A DNA stretch of 64,000 bases. Source: Actinacidiphila guanduensis (GTDB lineage Bacteria; Actinomycetota; Actinomycetes; Streptomycetales; Streptomycetaceae). A program made the translations under genes and the position numbers. Under the pieces are notes generated by a model that made no database searches, was not told the DNA's origin, and was given only the letters and a program-made list of their open reading frames with translations. The stretch's first letter is position 1. Each line of letters starts with the position of its first letter. The stretch spans positions 248,001 to 312,000 of the forward strand of contig NZ_FNIE01000005.1 of assembly GCF_900103985.1 (NCBI RefSeq), given 5' to 3'. Positions 48,213 through 60,431 of this stretch are shown here, one piece after another.

Positions 48213-48246
48213 GGGTGACGACGGGGAGGAGACGGCGGCCAAGGGA

Positions 48247-50181
48247 TCAGCGGACCCAGAGCGTCACGGTCGCACCCTTGGGCGCCTGCCCGCCGCCGTC
48301 CGGCGACTGGCTGAAGACGGTGCTGCCGAAGAAGATGGTGATCACCTGGACCTTGAACCCGGCGGCCTGCAGGGTCTGCTTGGCGTCGCCGACGTCCTGG
48401 CCGGTGACGTCCGGCACGTCGAACATTTGCTGGCCCTTGGAGACCGTGATCGTCACCGAGTCGCCGGTGCCCGCCCGGGTGCCCGCGTCCGGCGTCTCCA
48501 ACGCGACCTTGTCCTTGTCGGCGCGGTCGGAGAAGACCTTGCCCGGGGCGAGCACGACCTTGAGCCCGGCCGACTCCAGGTCCTGCTGGGCGTCGGTCAC
48601 CGACTCGCCGATCACGTCCGGCACGTCCACCGGGGCGCCGCGCGAGACGGTGAGGGCGATCGGCGTGCCGGGGGAGCGCTCGGTGGCGCCGGCCGGATCG
48701 GTGGCGATCACCTGCCCGCGCGGCACGTCCGCGCTGAACGCCTGCGCGACCGTGCCCGGCACCAGGCCCGCGGCCTTGATCTCCTTGCGCGCGGTCGCCA
48801 GGTCCCGGCCCCGTACGTCGGGCACCTGCACGTGCTGGGGGCCCTTGGAGACCGTCACCGTCACGGTGCCGTTGCCGCGGATGCGGCGGCCCGGCGCCGG
48901 GTCGGTCGAGATCACGCTGCCGCGCGGCACGGTGAGCGAGAAGCCCTGCTCCACCTTCGTGTCCAGCCCGGCCTTGGAGAGCTTCTTCTGCGCCTCGGCC
49001 TGCGGCAGCGACAGCACGCCGGGGACGGTGGTGAACTGCCCGTCGTTGATGTACCAGACGGCCGCGCCGACACCGAGCAGCACCAGCAGCGCCGCCAGCA
49101 CGGCGAGCGGGCCGCGCCGCCCGCGTGGCGACCGGCCGCCGCCGGGGACGGGGTCCGCAGCCGGCGGCTCCGGCGGCAGCACCAGCCGGGCCGTCCGGTC
49201 GGTGACCGCGCCCTGCGGCAGCGGCACCACGCTGGTCGGCTCCTCGGAGCCGGGCGGCAGCGCGTCGGCGGGCCCGGGCTCGGCGACGGGCACCGGCGGC
49301 AGCACATCGGTGGGCCGCTCGTCCAGCTCGTCCGGGCTGAGCACCGCGCGCACGGCCCGCACCTCGGCGAGCAGTTCGACGGCGTCGGCCGGGCGCGCCT
49401 GCGGGTGCCGGGCGGCCGCGCGGCAGACCAGCGCGTCGAGTTCGGGCGCGATGGCGGGCACGGTCGCCGAGGGGGCCGGCACGTCCTCGTTGACGTGGCC
49501 GAACATCACCTTCGTCGGGGTGTCGCCCTGGTAGGGCTTGCGGCCGGTCAGCATCTCGTAGAGCACGATGCCGCACGCGTACACGTCCGTGCGCTGGTCG
49601 ACGGTGCCGCGGCCGATCTGCTCCGGGGCGAGGTAGTGCACGGTGCCGAGCACCTTGTCGGTGCTGATGCTGGTGTGGGTGTCGACCGCGCGGACCAGGC
49701 CGAAGTCGGCGACCTTCACCCGGCCGTCGTCGCCGATCAGCACGTTCTCCGGCTTCATGTCGCGGTGCACCAGGCCGGCGCGGTGGGCGGCGCCCAGCGC
49801 GGCGAGCACCGGCTCCAGGATGTCCAGGGCCGCGCGCGGCTGCAGGGCGCCGCGCTCGCGCAGCACGTCCCGCAGGGTGCAGCCGGCGATGTACTCCATC
49901 GCCAGGTATGTGTACGTGCCGTCGGTGCCCTGGTCGAAGACGCCGACCACGTTCGGGTGGGCCAGCTTCGCGACCGCCTTCGCCTCGCGGATGAAGCGCT
50001 CCACGAACGCGGTGTCGGTGGCGAGGGCGGGGTGCATCACCTTCAGCGCGAGCAGCCGGTCCAGGCGGGTGTCCACGGCACGGTAGACCGTCGCCATCCC
50101 CCCGACGGCGATGCGCCCCTCGACCCGGTAGCGCCCGTCGAGCACCTGCCCGACAAGCGGGTCCTGCACGCTGGTGTCCAC
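48247..50181 (-). CDS. PASTA-domain serine/threonine protein kinase (PknB type)
   Basis: This 644-residue kinase has a cytoplasmic domain (about 15-280) with a GxGGMA loop, Lys47 (ALKVMHP), HRDMKPEN (Asp141), DFG (Asp159) and TVHYLAPEQ. An acidic Pro-rich juxtamembrane stretch follows, then one membrane helix (about 360-380) and four PASTA repeats outside. It should sense muropeptide or lipid II and regulate growth and wall synthesis. The GTG at 50181 (VDTSVQDPLVGQVLDGRYR) is preferred over GTG 50229 because a perfect TAGAAT -10 (50190-50195) ends 8 nt before it. A Rv2175c-like gene, the type phosphorylated by PknL in mycobacteria, lies 4 kb away. Confidence 0.92.
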   Translation of the reverse strand: MDTSVQDPLVGQVLDGRYRVEGRIAVGGMATVYRAVDTRLDRLLALKVMHPALATDTAFVERFIREAKAVAKLAHPNVVGVFDQGTDGTYTYLAMEYIAGCTLRDVLRERGALQPRAALDILEPVLAALGAAHRAGLVHRDMKPENVLIGDDGRVKVADFGLVRAVDTHTSISTDKVLGTVHYLAPEQIGRGTVDQRTDVYACGIVLYEMLTGRKPYQGDTPTKVMFGHVNEDVPAPSATVPAIAPELDALVCRAAARHPQARPADAVELLAEVRAVRAVLSPDELDERPTDVLPPVPVAEPGPADALPPGSEEPTSVVPLPQGAVTDRTARLVLPPEPPAADPVPGGGRSPRGRRGPLAVLAALLVLLGVGAAVWYINDGQFTTVPGVLSLPQAEAQKKLSKAGLDTKVEQGFSLTVPRGSVISTDPAPGRRIRGNGTVTVTVSKGPQHVQVPDVRGRDLATARKEIKAAGLVPGTVAQAFSADVPRGQVIATDPAGATERSPGTPIALTVSRGAPVDVPDVIGESVTDAQQDLESAGLKVVLAPGKVFSDRADKDKVALETPDAGTRAGTGDSVTITVSKGQQMFDVPDVTGQDVGDAKQTLQAAGFKVQVITIFFGSTVFSQSPDGGGQAPKGATVTLWVR

Positions 50182-50310
50182 GGCGATCGATTCTACGAGC
50201 CACTTTGCGCCATTCGGGCGGAGCGCCACGTACTGTGTCCTGGGTGTGACACGGTAACGCTGCGCCGGCTTACGGGGGCTCGTCGCCGCTGGGGTGCGCC
50301 GCTTCTTCTA

Positions 50311-50357
50311 GGAGGTACCCCCAGCGCCCCTGAAAACGTTGCCCTTCGTGCGGGGCG
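50311..50357 (+). repeat. Interspersed repeat, GTACCCCCAGCGCCCCT module
   Basis: GGTACCCCCAGCGCCCCTG followed by GCCCTTCGTGCGGGGCG matches a module at 60313-60358 (GTACCCCAGCGCCCCTCAAG, then GCCGTTCGCGCGCAGGGCG) and a shorter one at 60097-60113. It lies in the 220-bp spacer between thiG and the kinase gene. Confidence 0.55.
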
Positions 50358-50403
50358 CCCCCACAGCCCCTCACCGGGCGGCAGTCGGCACCGTACGGGA
50401 GCC

Positions 50404-52657
<2,254 letters not shown>

Positions 52658-52668
52658 GGGCTACGGCT

Positions 52669-52753
52669 GCTCCCTTCGCCGGCATGACCCGGATCAGGTG
52701 TTTACGGTCGGCGGCAAGCTCCGCCCTCTCAGCCCGGTCCGCCGGGCTCCCGC
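52669..52753 (-). ncRNA. TPP (THI element) riboswitch controlling thiOSG
   Basis: On the minus strand the conserved THI-box order is clear: GCGGGAGCCCGG...CCGGGCTGAGAGG (52753-52725), a variable stem, then ACCTGATCCGGGTCATGCCGGCGAAGGGAG (52699-52670) in its usual form. The thiO ATG follows 11 nt later, so the aptamer's 3' strand abuts the ribosome site. TPP binding most likely blocks translation initiation. thiE, at 54.8 kb, has no such element. Confidence 0.95.
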
Positions 52754-53062
52754 GTCTTCGCTGCGCTCAGCTTACGGGTGTCCACCGCGCCCTGTGCGCC
52801 GAGGGCACCGCCCTTTCCCCGCCAGGGGGTACCGCTCCCGCGAAGGGCACTTCCTGCGGCCTGCGGTGACGGCCATGCGTACGGTGTCGGGCTTCGCCAC
52901 CGGCCGGGAGGGGCAGCCCGGTCCGCCCCGGACCACCGGCCGGTGGTGGGCCGGTCGCGGGCGGGAGCGGCACGCCTGGCCGGGGAGGACGACTCGGCGC
53001 CACGTGCGGCGGAACCCCACTCCCGAGGCTGCCCGCAGGGCTTCGCAGGGTAGCTTGGGGTG
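52754..53062. other. Divergent spacer between thiO riboswitch and FAD reductase
   Basis: About 309 bp, containing the minus-strand copy of the interspersed repeat (52873-52950) and, at the right end, the -10 box TAGCTT (53051-53056) of the reductase gene. No small gene is credible here. Confidence 0.5.
52873..52950 (-). repeat. Interspersed repeat, GGCCGGTGGTCCGGGGCGGAC module (copy C)
   Basis: Read on the minus strand this is CCGGCCGGTGGTCCGGGGCG, then ACCGGGCTGCCCCTCCCGGCCGGTGGCGAAGC and an ACCGT...CATGGCC end. It matches copies at 55494-55562 and 60206-60275 over about 70 bp. The ends GGCCGGTGG recur within the element and the centre GGGGC/GCCCC can pair, so the RNA could fold. Confidence 0.65.
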
Positions 53063-54280
53063 GTGGAGGCGCGGCGGGTTGTGATCGTGGGGGCCGGGAT
53101 GGCCGGGGTGCAGACGGCTGTGGAGCTGCGCCGGCAAGGGTGGCGCGGGCCCATCACCCTGATGGGCGACGAGCCGCACGCCCCGTACGACCGGCCGCCC
53201 CTGTCGAAGGCGGTGCTGCTGGGCGGGGAGGGGGCCGCGGCCCCCGTCGACACCCGCTTCGACGTCGACTTCGCCCACCTCGGCGTGGAACTCCGCCTCG
53301 GCCTGCGCGCGCAAGCGCTCCGCACGGACCGCCGCGAGCTGATCACGGACGCCGGCCCGCTGCCGTACGACCTGCTCGTCCTGGCCACCGGCGCCTACGC
53401 CCTGTCGCTGCCCGGCACGACCGGCCTGGACCACGTCCACCCGCTGCGCACGCTGGACGACGCCGTCGCGCTCCGCCCGGTCCTGGACCGGAAGGAAAGC
53501 GTCGTCGTGGTCGGTGCCGGCTGGATCGGCGCGGAGTTCGCCACCGCGGCCCGCCAGTCCGGCTGCGAGGTCACCGTCGTGGAGGCCGCGGAGCGCCCGC
53601 TCGCCGACGTCCTGCCCGCCTCCGTGACCACCCATATGGCCCGCTGGTACGAGGAGGCCGGCGTCGAACTGCGCACCGGCACACGCGTGGCGGCCGTGGA
53701 GCCCGGCGGAGTCGTCCTCGCCGACGGCAGCCGCCTCGCCGCCGCCAGCGTCGTCGTCGGCATCGGCGCCCACCCGGCCACCGGCTGGCTCGCCGGCTCC
53801 GGTGTGGCGCTGGACCCGCAGGGCGCCGTCCGCGCGGACGACCGCCTGGCCACCACCGCCGAGGGCGTGTACGCGGTCGGCGACTGCGCCTCCTTCCCGT
53901 CCGCCCGCTACGGCCGCCGCCTGCTCGTCCACCATTGGGACAACGCCGTCCAAGGCCCCCGCACCGCCGCCGCGAACCTGCTCGGCGGCGACGAGCGGTA
54001 CGACCCGGTGCCCTACTTCTGGTCCGAGCAGTTCGGCCGGTTCGTGCAGTACGCCGGATTCCACCGCGAGCAGGACACGCTGGTGGAGCGCGGCGACCTC
54101 GCGAGCGGGTCCTGGTCGGTGCTGTGGCTGCGCCGCGGGGTGCTGGTGGCGCTGCTCGCGGTGGAGCGGCCGCGCGACATGGCGCAGGCCCGCAAGCTGA
54201 TCGCGGCCGGCGCGGAGCTGGACCCGGGGCCGGCCGCGGACCCGGCCGTCCCGCTGAAGGCGGCCGTGCGCGCGGGATGA
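53063..54280 (+). CDS. FAD-dependent ferredoxin reductase-like oxidoreductase
   Basis: This protein of about 405 residues belongs to the rhodocoxin/putidaredoxin reductase type of pyridine nucleotide-disulfide oxidoreductases. FAD motif VIVGAGMAGVQTAVELR, PYDRPPLSKAVL, NAD(P) motif VVVGAGWIGAEFATAARQSG, YAVGDCASFPS and the C-terminal reductase domain with PYFWSEQFGRFVQYAG. It should pass electrons from NAD(P)H to a ferredoxin for a P450 or oxygenase; no partner is adjacent. Two GTG codons stand in tandem at 53060 and 53063. The second is chosen because the -10 TAGCTT ends 6 nt before it (leaderless). Confidence 0.88.
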   Translation: MEARRVVIVGAGMAGVQTAVELRRQGWRGPITLMGDEPHAPYDRPPLSKAVLLGGEGAAAPVDTRFDVDFAHLGVELRLGLRAQALRTDRRELITDAGPLPYDLLVLATGAYALSLPGTTGLDHVHPLRTLDDAVALRPVLDRKESVVVVGAGWIGAEFATAARQSGCEVTVVEAAERPLADVLPASVTTHMARWYEEAGVELRTGTRVAAVEPGGVVLADGSRLAAASVVVGIGAHPATGWLAGSGVALDPQGAVRADDRLATTAEGVYAVGDCASFPSARYGRRLLVHHWDNAVQGPRTAAANLLGGDERYDPVPYFWSEQFGRFVQYAGFHREQDTLVERGDLASGSWSVLWLRRGVLVALLAVERPRDMAQARKLIAAGAELDPGPAADPAVPLKAAVRAG

Positions 54281-54343
54281 GGACCGGACCCGTACGGCCC
54301 TGTGCCGCAGCGCTTGTCGGGCCCAGGTGGCAGGCTTGTCCCC

Positions 54344-54718
54344 GTGACTGTTTTCTCGTCGGTTGACGCAACTGTCGACGCCCTCGTCCCCTCCTGGCTC
54401 ACCCTGCCCGAGGTGGCCGAGCGGCTCGGCCTCGAAGTGACCCGGATCCGGCCGCTGATCAAGGAAGGGCAGCTGCTCGCGGTGCGCCGCGGGGAGAACA
54501 AGGCCCTGATGGTGCCCAGCGACTTCATCGGGGACGGGAAGATCATCAAGGGCCTCCCGGGCACGCTGACCCTCCTGCGGGACGACGGGTTCACGGACGA
54601 GGAGGCCCTGGAGTGGCTCTTCACGCCGGACCCGACCCTGCCCGGCACCCCCGCGCAGGCGCTGCGCGAGAATCGCGGCACCGAGGTGAAGCGCCGCGCG
54701 CAGGCGCTCGCCGTGTAG
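54344..54718 (+). CDS. Rv2175c-like DNA-binding protein
   Basis: This 124-residue protein has an N-terminal winged helix-turn-helix-like part ([20 protein letters not shown]) followed by the Rv2175c C-terminal domain ([40 protein letters not shown]). In M. tuberculosis Rv2175c binds DNA and is phosphorylated by the neighbouring kinase PknL. Here the PASTA kinase lies about 4 kb upstream on the other strand. GTG at 54344 is used; CAGGCT, a weak -10, ends 7 nt before it, consistent with a leaderless mRNA. A hairpin follows. Confidence 0.85.
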   Translation: MTVFSSVDATVDALVPSWLTLPEVAERLGLEVTRIRPLIKEGQLLAVRRGENKALMVPSDFIGDGKIIKGLPGTLTLLRDDGFTDEEALEWLFTPDPTLPGTPAQALRENRGTEVKRRAQALAV

Positions 54719-54737
54719 CCGGCGCCCGGACCGGCTG

Positions 54738-54761
54738 CCGCCGCCCTCCCGCGGGCGGCGG
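54738..54761 (+). terminator. Hairpin after the Rv2175c-like gene
   Basis: Perfect 9-bp stem CCGCCGCCC / GGGCGGCGG around TCCCGC, 19 nt after the stop and 30 nt before thiE. Confidence 0.65.
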
Positions 54762-54791
54762 CGCCCCGGGCGCTTCGACCTGGGGACCCGG

Positions 54792-55457
54792 ATGACCACT
54801 GCTGCCGATGCTTCTGGAACCACCGACGCCCGCGCCCGGCTCGCCGACGCCCGGCTCTACTTGTGCACCGACGCCCGGGCCGGGCGCGGGGACCTCGCGG
54901 AGTTCGCCGACGCGGTGCTCGCCGGGGGAGTGGACATCATCCAGCTCCGCGACAAGGGCATCGAGGCGCGCGAGGAGCTGGCGGCGCTCGCGGTCCTCGC
55001 CGAGGCGTGCCGGCGGCACGGGAAACTCCTCGCGGTGAACGACCGCGCCGACATCGCCCATGCCGCGCGGCCCGACGTGCTCCACCTCGGCCAGGGCGAC
55101 CTGCCCGTCGCCGACGCCCGGGCCATCCTCGGCGAGGGCATCCTGATCGGCCGCTCGTGCCACTCGGCGGCGGAAGTGGACGCGGCGGCGGTCGAGCCGG
55201 GCGTCGACTACTTCTGTACGGGCCCGGTCTGGCCCACCCCCACGAAGCCGGGCCGCCCGGCGCCCGGTCTCGCCCTGGTCCGGCATGCCGCTGCGCTGGC
55301 CACCCCCCGCCCTTGGTTCGCGATCGGCGGCATCGATCCGACGAACCTCCCCGAGGTCACGGCCGCGGGTGCCACCCGCATCGTCGTGGTCCGCGCCCTC
55401 ACCGAGTCCGCGGACCCCTGTACGGCGGCCCAGTCCCTCCGTGCCGCCTTGGCGTGA
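54792..55457 (+). CDS. thiE: Thiamine-phosphate synthase
   Basis: This 221-residue TIM barrel couples HMP-pyrophosphate with the thiazole phosphate to give thiamine monophosphate. Motifs: [65 protein letters not shown] and [17 protein letters not shown] at 54792. It is on the opposite strand from thiOSG with two genes between, and has no visible TPP aptamer, so it is regulated separately. Confidence 0.95.
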   Translation: MTTAADASGTTDARARLADARLYLCTDARAGRGDLAEFADAVLAGGVDIIQLRDKGIEAREELAALAVLAEACRRHGKLLAVNDRADIAHAARPDVLHLGQGDLPVADARAILGEGILIGRSCHSAAEVDAAAVEPGVDYFCTGPVWPTPTKPGRPAPGLALVRHAAALATPRPWFAIGGIDPTNLPEVTAAGATRIVVVRALTESADPCTAAQSLRAALA

Positions 55458-55464
55458 AGCCCGC

Positions 55465-55562
55465 GGGCGCGGGGAACGGTGCGCTCAGCCGTCCACTGGC
55501 CGGTGGTCCGGGGCGGACGGGGGTGCCCCTCCCGGCCGGTGGCGAAGCGCGACGCCGTTCCC
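55465..55562 (+). repeat. Interspersed repeat, copy A
   Basis: Begins GGCGCGGGGAAC (55466-55477) and continues with CTGGCCGGTGGTCCGGGGCG, a GGTGCCCCTCCCGGCCGGTGG segment and GCGACGCCGTTCCCAT. It is in the same order as the composite at 60153-60275. It ends about 30 bp before the metF promoter. Confidence 0.65.
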
Positions 55563-55602
55563 ATCGGCTCAGGGGGACCCGGAAACCCGCTAGCCTGGCC
55601 GC

Positions 55603-56523
55603 ATGGCCATGGGCACACCTTCCACGCGGACAGACCGCGCCCTCACGATCCGTGAGCTCCTCGCGGGCGGCGGCCGCTCGTACTCGTTCGAGTTCGCCGC
55701 GCCGCGGACGGAGAAGGGCGAGCGGACCCTGTGGCAGGCGATCCGCAGGATCGAGGCCGTGCAGCCCACCTTCGTCTCGGTGACGTACGGCGCCGGCGGC
55801 TCCTCCCGCGAGGGCACCGTCCGCGCCACCGACCGCATCGTCTCGGACACCACGCTCACCCCGTGCGCGCACCTGACCGCCGTGAACCACTCGGTCGCCG
55901 AACTGCGCAACATCATCGGCCAGTACGCCGACGCCGGCATCCGCAACATGCTCGCCGTGCGCGGCGACCCGCCCGGCGACCCGATGGGCGAGTGGGTGCC
56001 GCACCCCCAGGGCCTGACCTACGCGGCCGAACTGGTCCGCCTGATCAAGGAGTCCGGCGACTTCTGCGTCGGCGTCGCCGCCTTCACCGAGATGCACCCG
56101 CGCTCCACCGACCCCGCCGAGGACACCCGCCACTTCATCGACAAGTGCCGGGCCGGCGCGGATTTCGCGATCACCCAGATGTTCTTCGACGCCGACGCCT
56201 ACCTGCGGCTGCGGGACCGGGTGGACGCGGCCGGCTGCCCGGTGCCGATCATCCCCGAGGTGATGCCGGTGACCAATGTGCGGCAGATCGAGCGGTTCTC
56301 CCAGCTGGGCAACGCGCCCTTCCCGCCGGCGCTGGCCGAGCGCATCCTCGCCGTGCAGGACGACCCCGCCGCCGTCCGCGCGATCGGCATCGAGTTCACC
56401 ACCGAGATGTGCCGCCGGCTGATGGCGGAGGACATCCCCGGCCTGCACTTCATCACGCTCAACCACTCCACCGCGTCGCTGGAGATCTACGAGAACCTCG
56501 GGCTGCACCAGCGGGCGGCGTGA
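55603..56523 (+). CDS. metF: Methylenetetrahydrofolate reductase
   Basis: This 306-residue TIM-barrel flavoprotein reduces 5,10-methylene- to 5-methyltetrahydrofolate for methionine synthesis. Typical segments: [13 protein letters not shown] (catalytic Glu), [38 protein letters not shown] and [19 protein letters not shown] at 55603 lies 6 nt after TAGCCT (55591-55596), predicting a leaderless mRNA. No SAM or cobalamin riboswitch is seen. M. tuberculosis has an MTHFR-like gene (Rv2172c) at the matching end of this block. Confidence 0.95.
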   Translation: MAMGTPSTRTDRALTIRELLAGGGRSYSFEFAAPRTEKGERTLWQAIRRIEAVQPTFVSVTYGAGGSSREGTVRATDRIVSDTTLTPCAHLTAVNHSVAELRNIIGQYADAGIRNMLAVRGDPPGDPMGEWVPHPQGLTYAAELVRLIKESGDFCVGVAAFTEMHPRSTDPAEDTRHFIDKCRAGADFAITQMFFDADAYLRLRDRVDAAGCPVPIIPEVMPVTNVRQIERFSQLGNAPFPPALAERILAVQDDPAAVRAIGIEFTTEMCRRLMAEDIPGLHFITLNHSTASLEIYENLGLHQRAA

Positions 56524-56682
56524 CCCCGGCCGCCCGGTCGATATCCTGGGCGCCCTGGTGGGCGGGCGCCCGTCGTGGCGCGGGCCGCCCACCGTCCTGC
56601 CGCATCACGATCAGAACGCAGTTCCCCGGGGGAACGGGCCAGGTAGGCGGAACCCTCCGGCACTAGGTGAGGAAGTGGGCAC

Positions 56683-57582
56683 ATGGGCTACTCGGTGCTC
56701 TACGTCGCGTTCGTCGTCGTCGCGCTGTGGCTGCTGGGCGAGGTGCTGCTGCAGTACAAGGCGCGGCTGCGCTGGCGGGTGCTGGCCTTCGCGGGGTTCA
56801 TGCTGGTGGTCGTCGGCGTCTACGAGCGGCAGATCGCCGTCATAGCCGCGGGTGCGGTGGCCTTCGGCGTCGGCCAGAGCTTCGTGACCCTGTCCTACAA
56901 GCGCGGGTTCGCCACGGGCTGGGCGATCGGCAACCGCGCGGAGTCCGACCGGGGCCGCCGCAAGGGCCCGGCGGGTGCCGACCCGGCGCTCGAAGTCGGC
57001 CCGGTGGAGCCGGAGTCGGCCGCTCCCGCGCCCCCGGTGGCCGCCCCGGCGGCAGCGCCCGCCGAGGCCGCGTACGAGGCCCCGGCGCAGCCGCCGGTGC
57101 CCGACGAACTCGCCCAGGGACCGGCGCCGGTCTACCAGCCGATGCCCATGCAGGACGACAGCGGCGAGTACCCGGTCTTCGACCACCAGACCGCCTACAC
57201 CGCCGACCCGTACACCAGCGGCGGCTACGAGGGCTACGGCGCCCAGGGCTACGACGGCTGGACCGGCTACGACCAGCAGACCGGCCAGCAGCAGGGATAC
57301 CAGCAAGGGTACGAGCAGGGCGGCTACCAGGAGCAGCCCGCCGCCTCGTACGACGCGAGCGGCTACGGCTACGGCCAGCAGCAGGGCGACTGGCAGCAGC
57401 AGGCCCAGCAGCCCTACCCGCAGCAGGACGGCGGCTACGGCTACGGGTACGACCAGTACGGCCAGCAGCAGCCGTACATCCCCCAGCAGCAGCACCAGTC
57501 CCCGTACGAGCAGCAGCAGGGGCCGTACCAGCCCGAGCAGACCGATCAGCCCGCCGACCCGTACGACCCCTACCGCTACTGA
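56683..57582 (+). CDS. Membrane protein with a long Gln/Gly/Tyr-rich tail
   Basis: This 299-residue protein has two or three N-terminal membrane segments (residues 3-22, 32-48 and 51-66), then a short basic loop. A Pro/Ala linker (about 105-150) leads to about 140 residues dominated by Gln, Tyr and Gly with motifs such as YGYGQQQGD, QQGYQQGYEQGGY and PYEQQQGPYQ. The tail is low-complexity and prion-like in composition, likely to be disordered and able to self-associate. No enzymatic motif. ATG at 56683 has GAGGAAG 8 nt upstream. It converges on the geosmin synthase gene, with 21 bp between stops. Function unknown. Confidence 0.85.
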   Translation: MGYSVLYVAFVVVALWLLGEVLLQYKARLRWRVLAFAGFMLVVVGVYERQIAVIAAGAVAFGVGQSFVTLSYKRGFATGWAIGNRAESDRGRRKGPAGADPALEVGPVEPESAAPAPPVAAPAAAPAEAAYEAPAQPPVPDELAQGPAPVYQPMPMQDDSGEYPVFDHQTAYTADPYTSGGYEGYGAQGYDGWTGYDQQTGQQQGYQQGYEQGGYQEQPAASYDASGYGYGQQQGDWQQQAQQPYPQQDGGYGYGYDQYGQQQPYIPQQQHQSPYEQQQGPYQPEQTDQPADPYDPYRY

Positions 57583-57603
57583 ACCGGCGTGCCGCCCGAG
57601 GCT

Positions 57604-59940
<2,337 letters not shown>

Positions 59941-60080
59941 TCACGCTAGGCGCGCGCCACCCCGTCCCGTGAGCCCGCACCCCGCTTTTCCCCTCGAAGG
60001 GTTGAATTGCCGCGACGCGGTGATTAAGGATCTTGGGTTCCCGGTGTCGTACCCCTCACCCTGCGCACGAAGGGTTTCTT

Positions 60081-60112
60081 GGGGGGCGCGGGGAGATACC
60101 CCCAGCGCCCCC
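60081..60112. repeat. Strong inverted repeat in the geoA upstream spacer
   Basis: GGGGGCGCGGGG and CCCC(CA)GCGCCCCC surround AGATA. The right arm contains the ACCCCCAGCGCCCC module also found at 50314 and 60314, suggesting that the module travels as a hairpin. Confidence 0.55.
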
Positions 60113-60152
60113 TATGGGGCGAGCCCTTCCTGGGCAGGGTGCGGCCGTACTA

Positions 60153-60275
60153 CCCAGGGGCGCGGGGAACTGCTCCCCCAGAGGGGGGACCCCCACCAGC
60201 CACGTACCGGCCGGTGCTCCGGGGCGGACCGGGCTGCCCCTTCGGGCCGGTGGCGAGGCGCGAGAGCGTTCCCAT
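60153..60275 (+). repeat. Composite interspersed repeat, copy B
   Basis: CCCAGGGGCGCGGGGAACTG (60153-60172) is followed, after a C/G-rich hairpin, by ACCGGCCGGTGCTCCGGGGC, a GGACCGGGCTGCCCC segment, GGGCCGGTGGCGAGGCGCG and GCGTTCCCATGGC. The two parts occur in the same order at 55466-55562. The first part alone is at 33250 and the second alone, inverted, at 52873-52950. Confidence 0.65.
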
Positions 60276-60310
60276 GGCGTGCGCCGCTGCTCCCCCAGGG
60301 CTCCGCCTGG

Positions 60311-60410
60311 GATGTACCCCAGCGCCCCTCAAGGGACTTGCCGTTCGCGCGCAGGGCGAGGTCGTACCCCCGTAAAAGAGGGCCGTTCGCGCGCAGGCCG
60401 AGGTGGTACC
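60311..60410 (+). repeat. GTACCCCAGCGCCCC module with 29-bp direct repeat
   Basis: The module at 60313-60358 resembles 50314-50357. Two 29-bp copies starting GCCGTTCGCGCGCAGG (60340-60368 and 60382-60410) differ at two positions and are spaced 42 bp apart. They end just before the desaturase stop codon. Confidence 0.65.
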
Positions 60411-60431
60411 GGACCGTGAGCCGGCGGCAGC

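Noticed and set aside
47951..48240. Extending endonuclease IV to the TTG at 48242
   Set aside because: The added residues are Ser/Pro/Ala filler with no Shine-Dalgarno; the family fold begins near VGAHVPVAGG. The ATG at 48212 is kept, with doubt stated.
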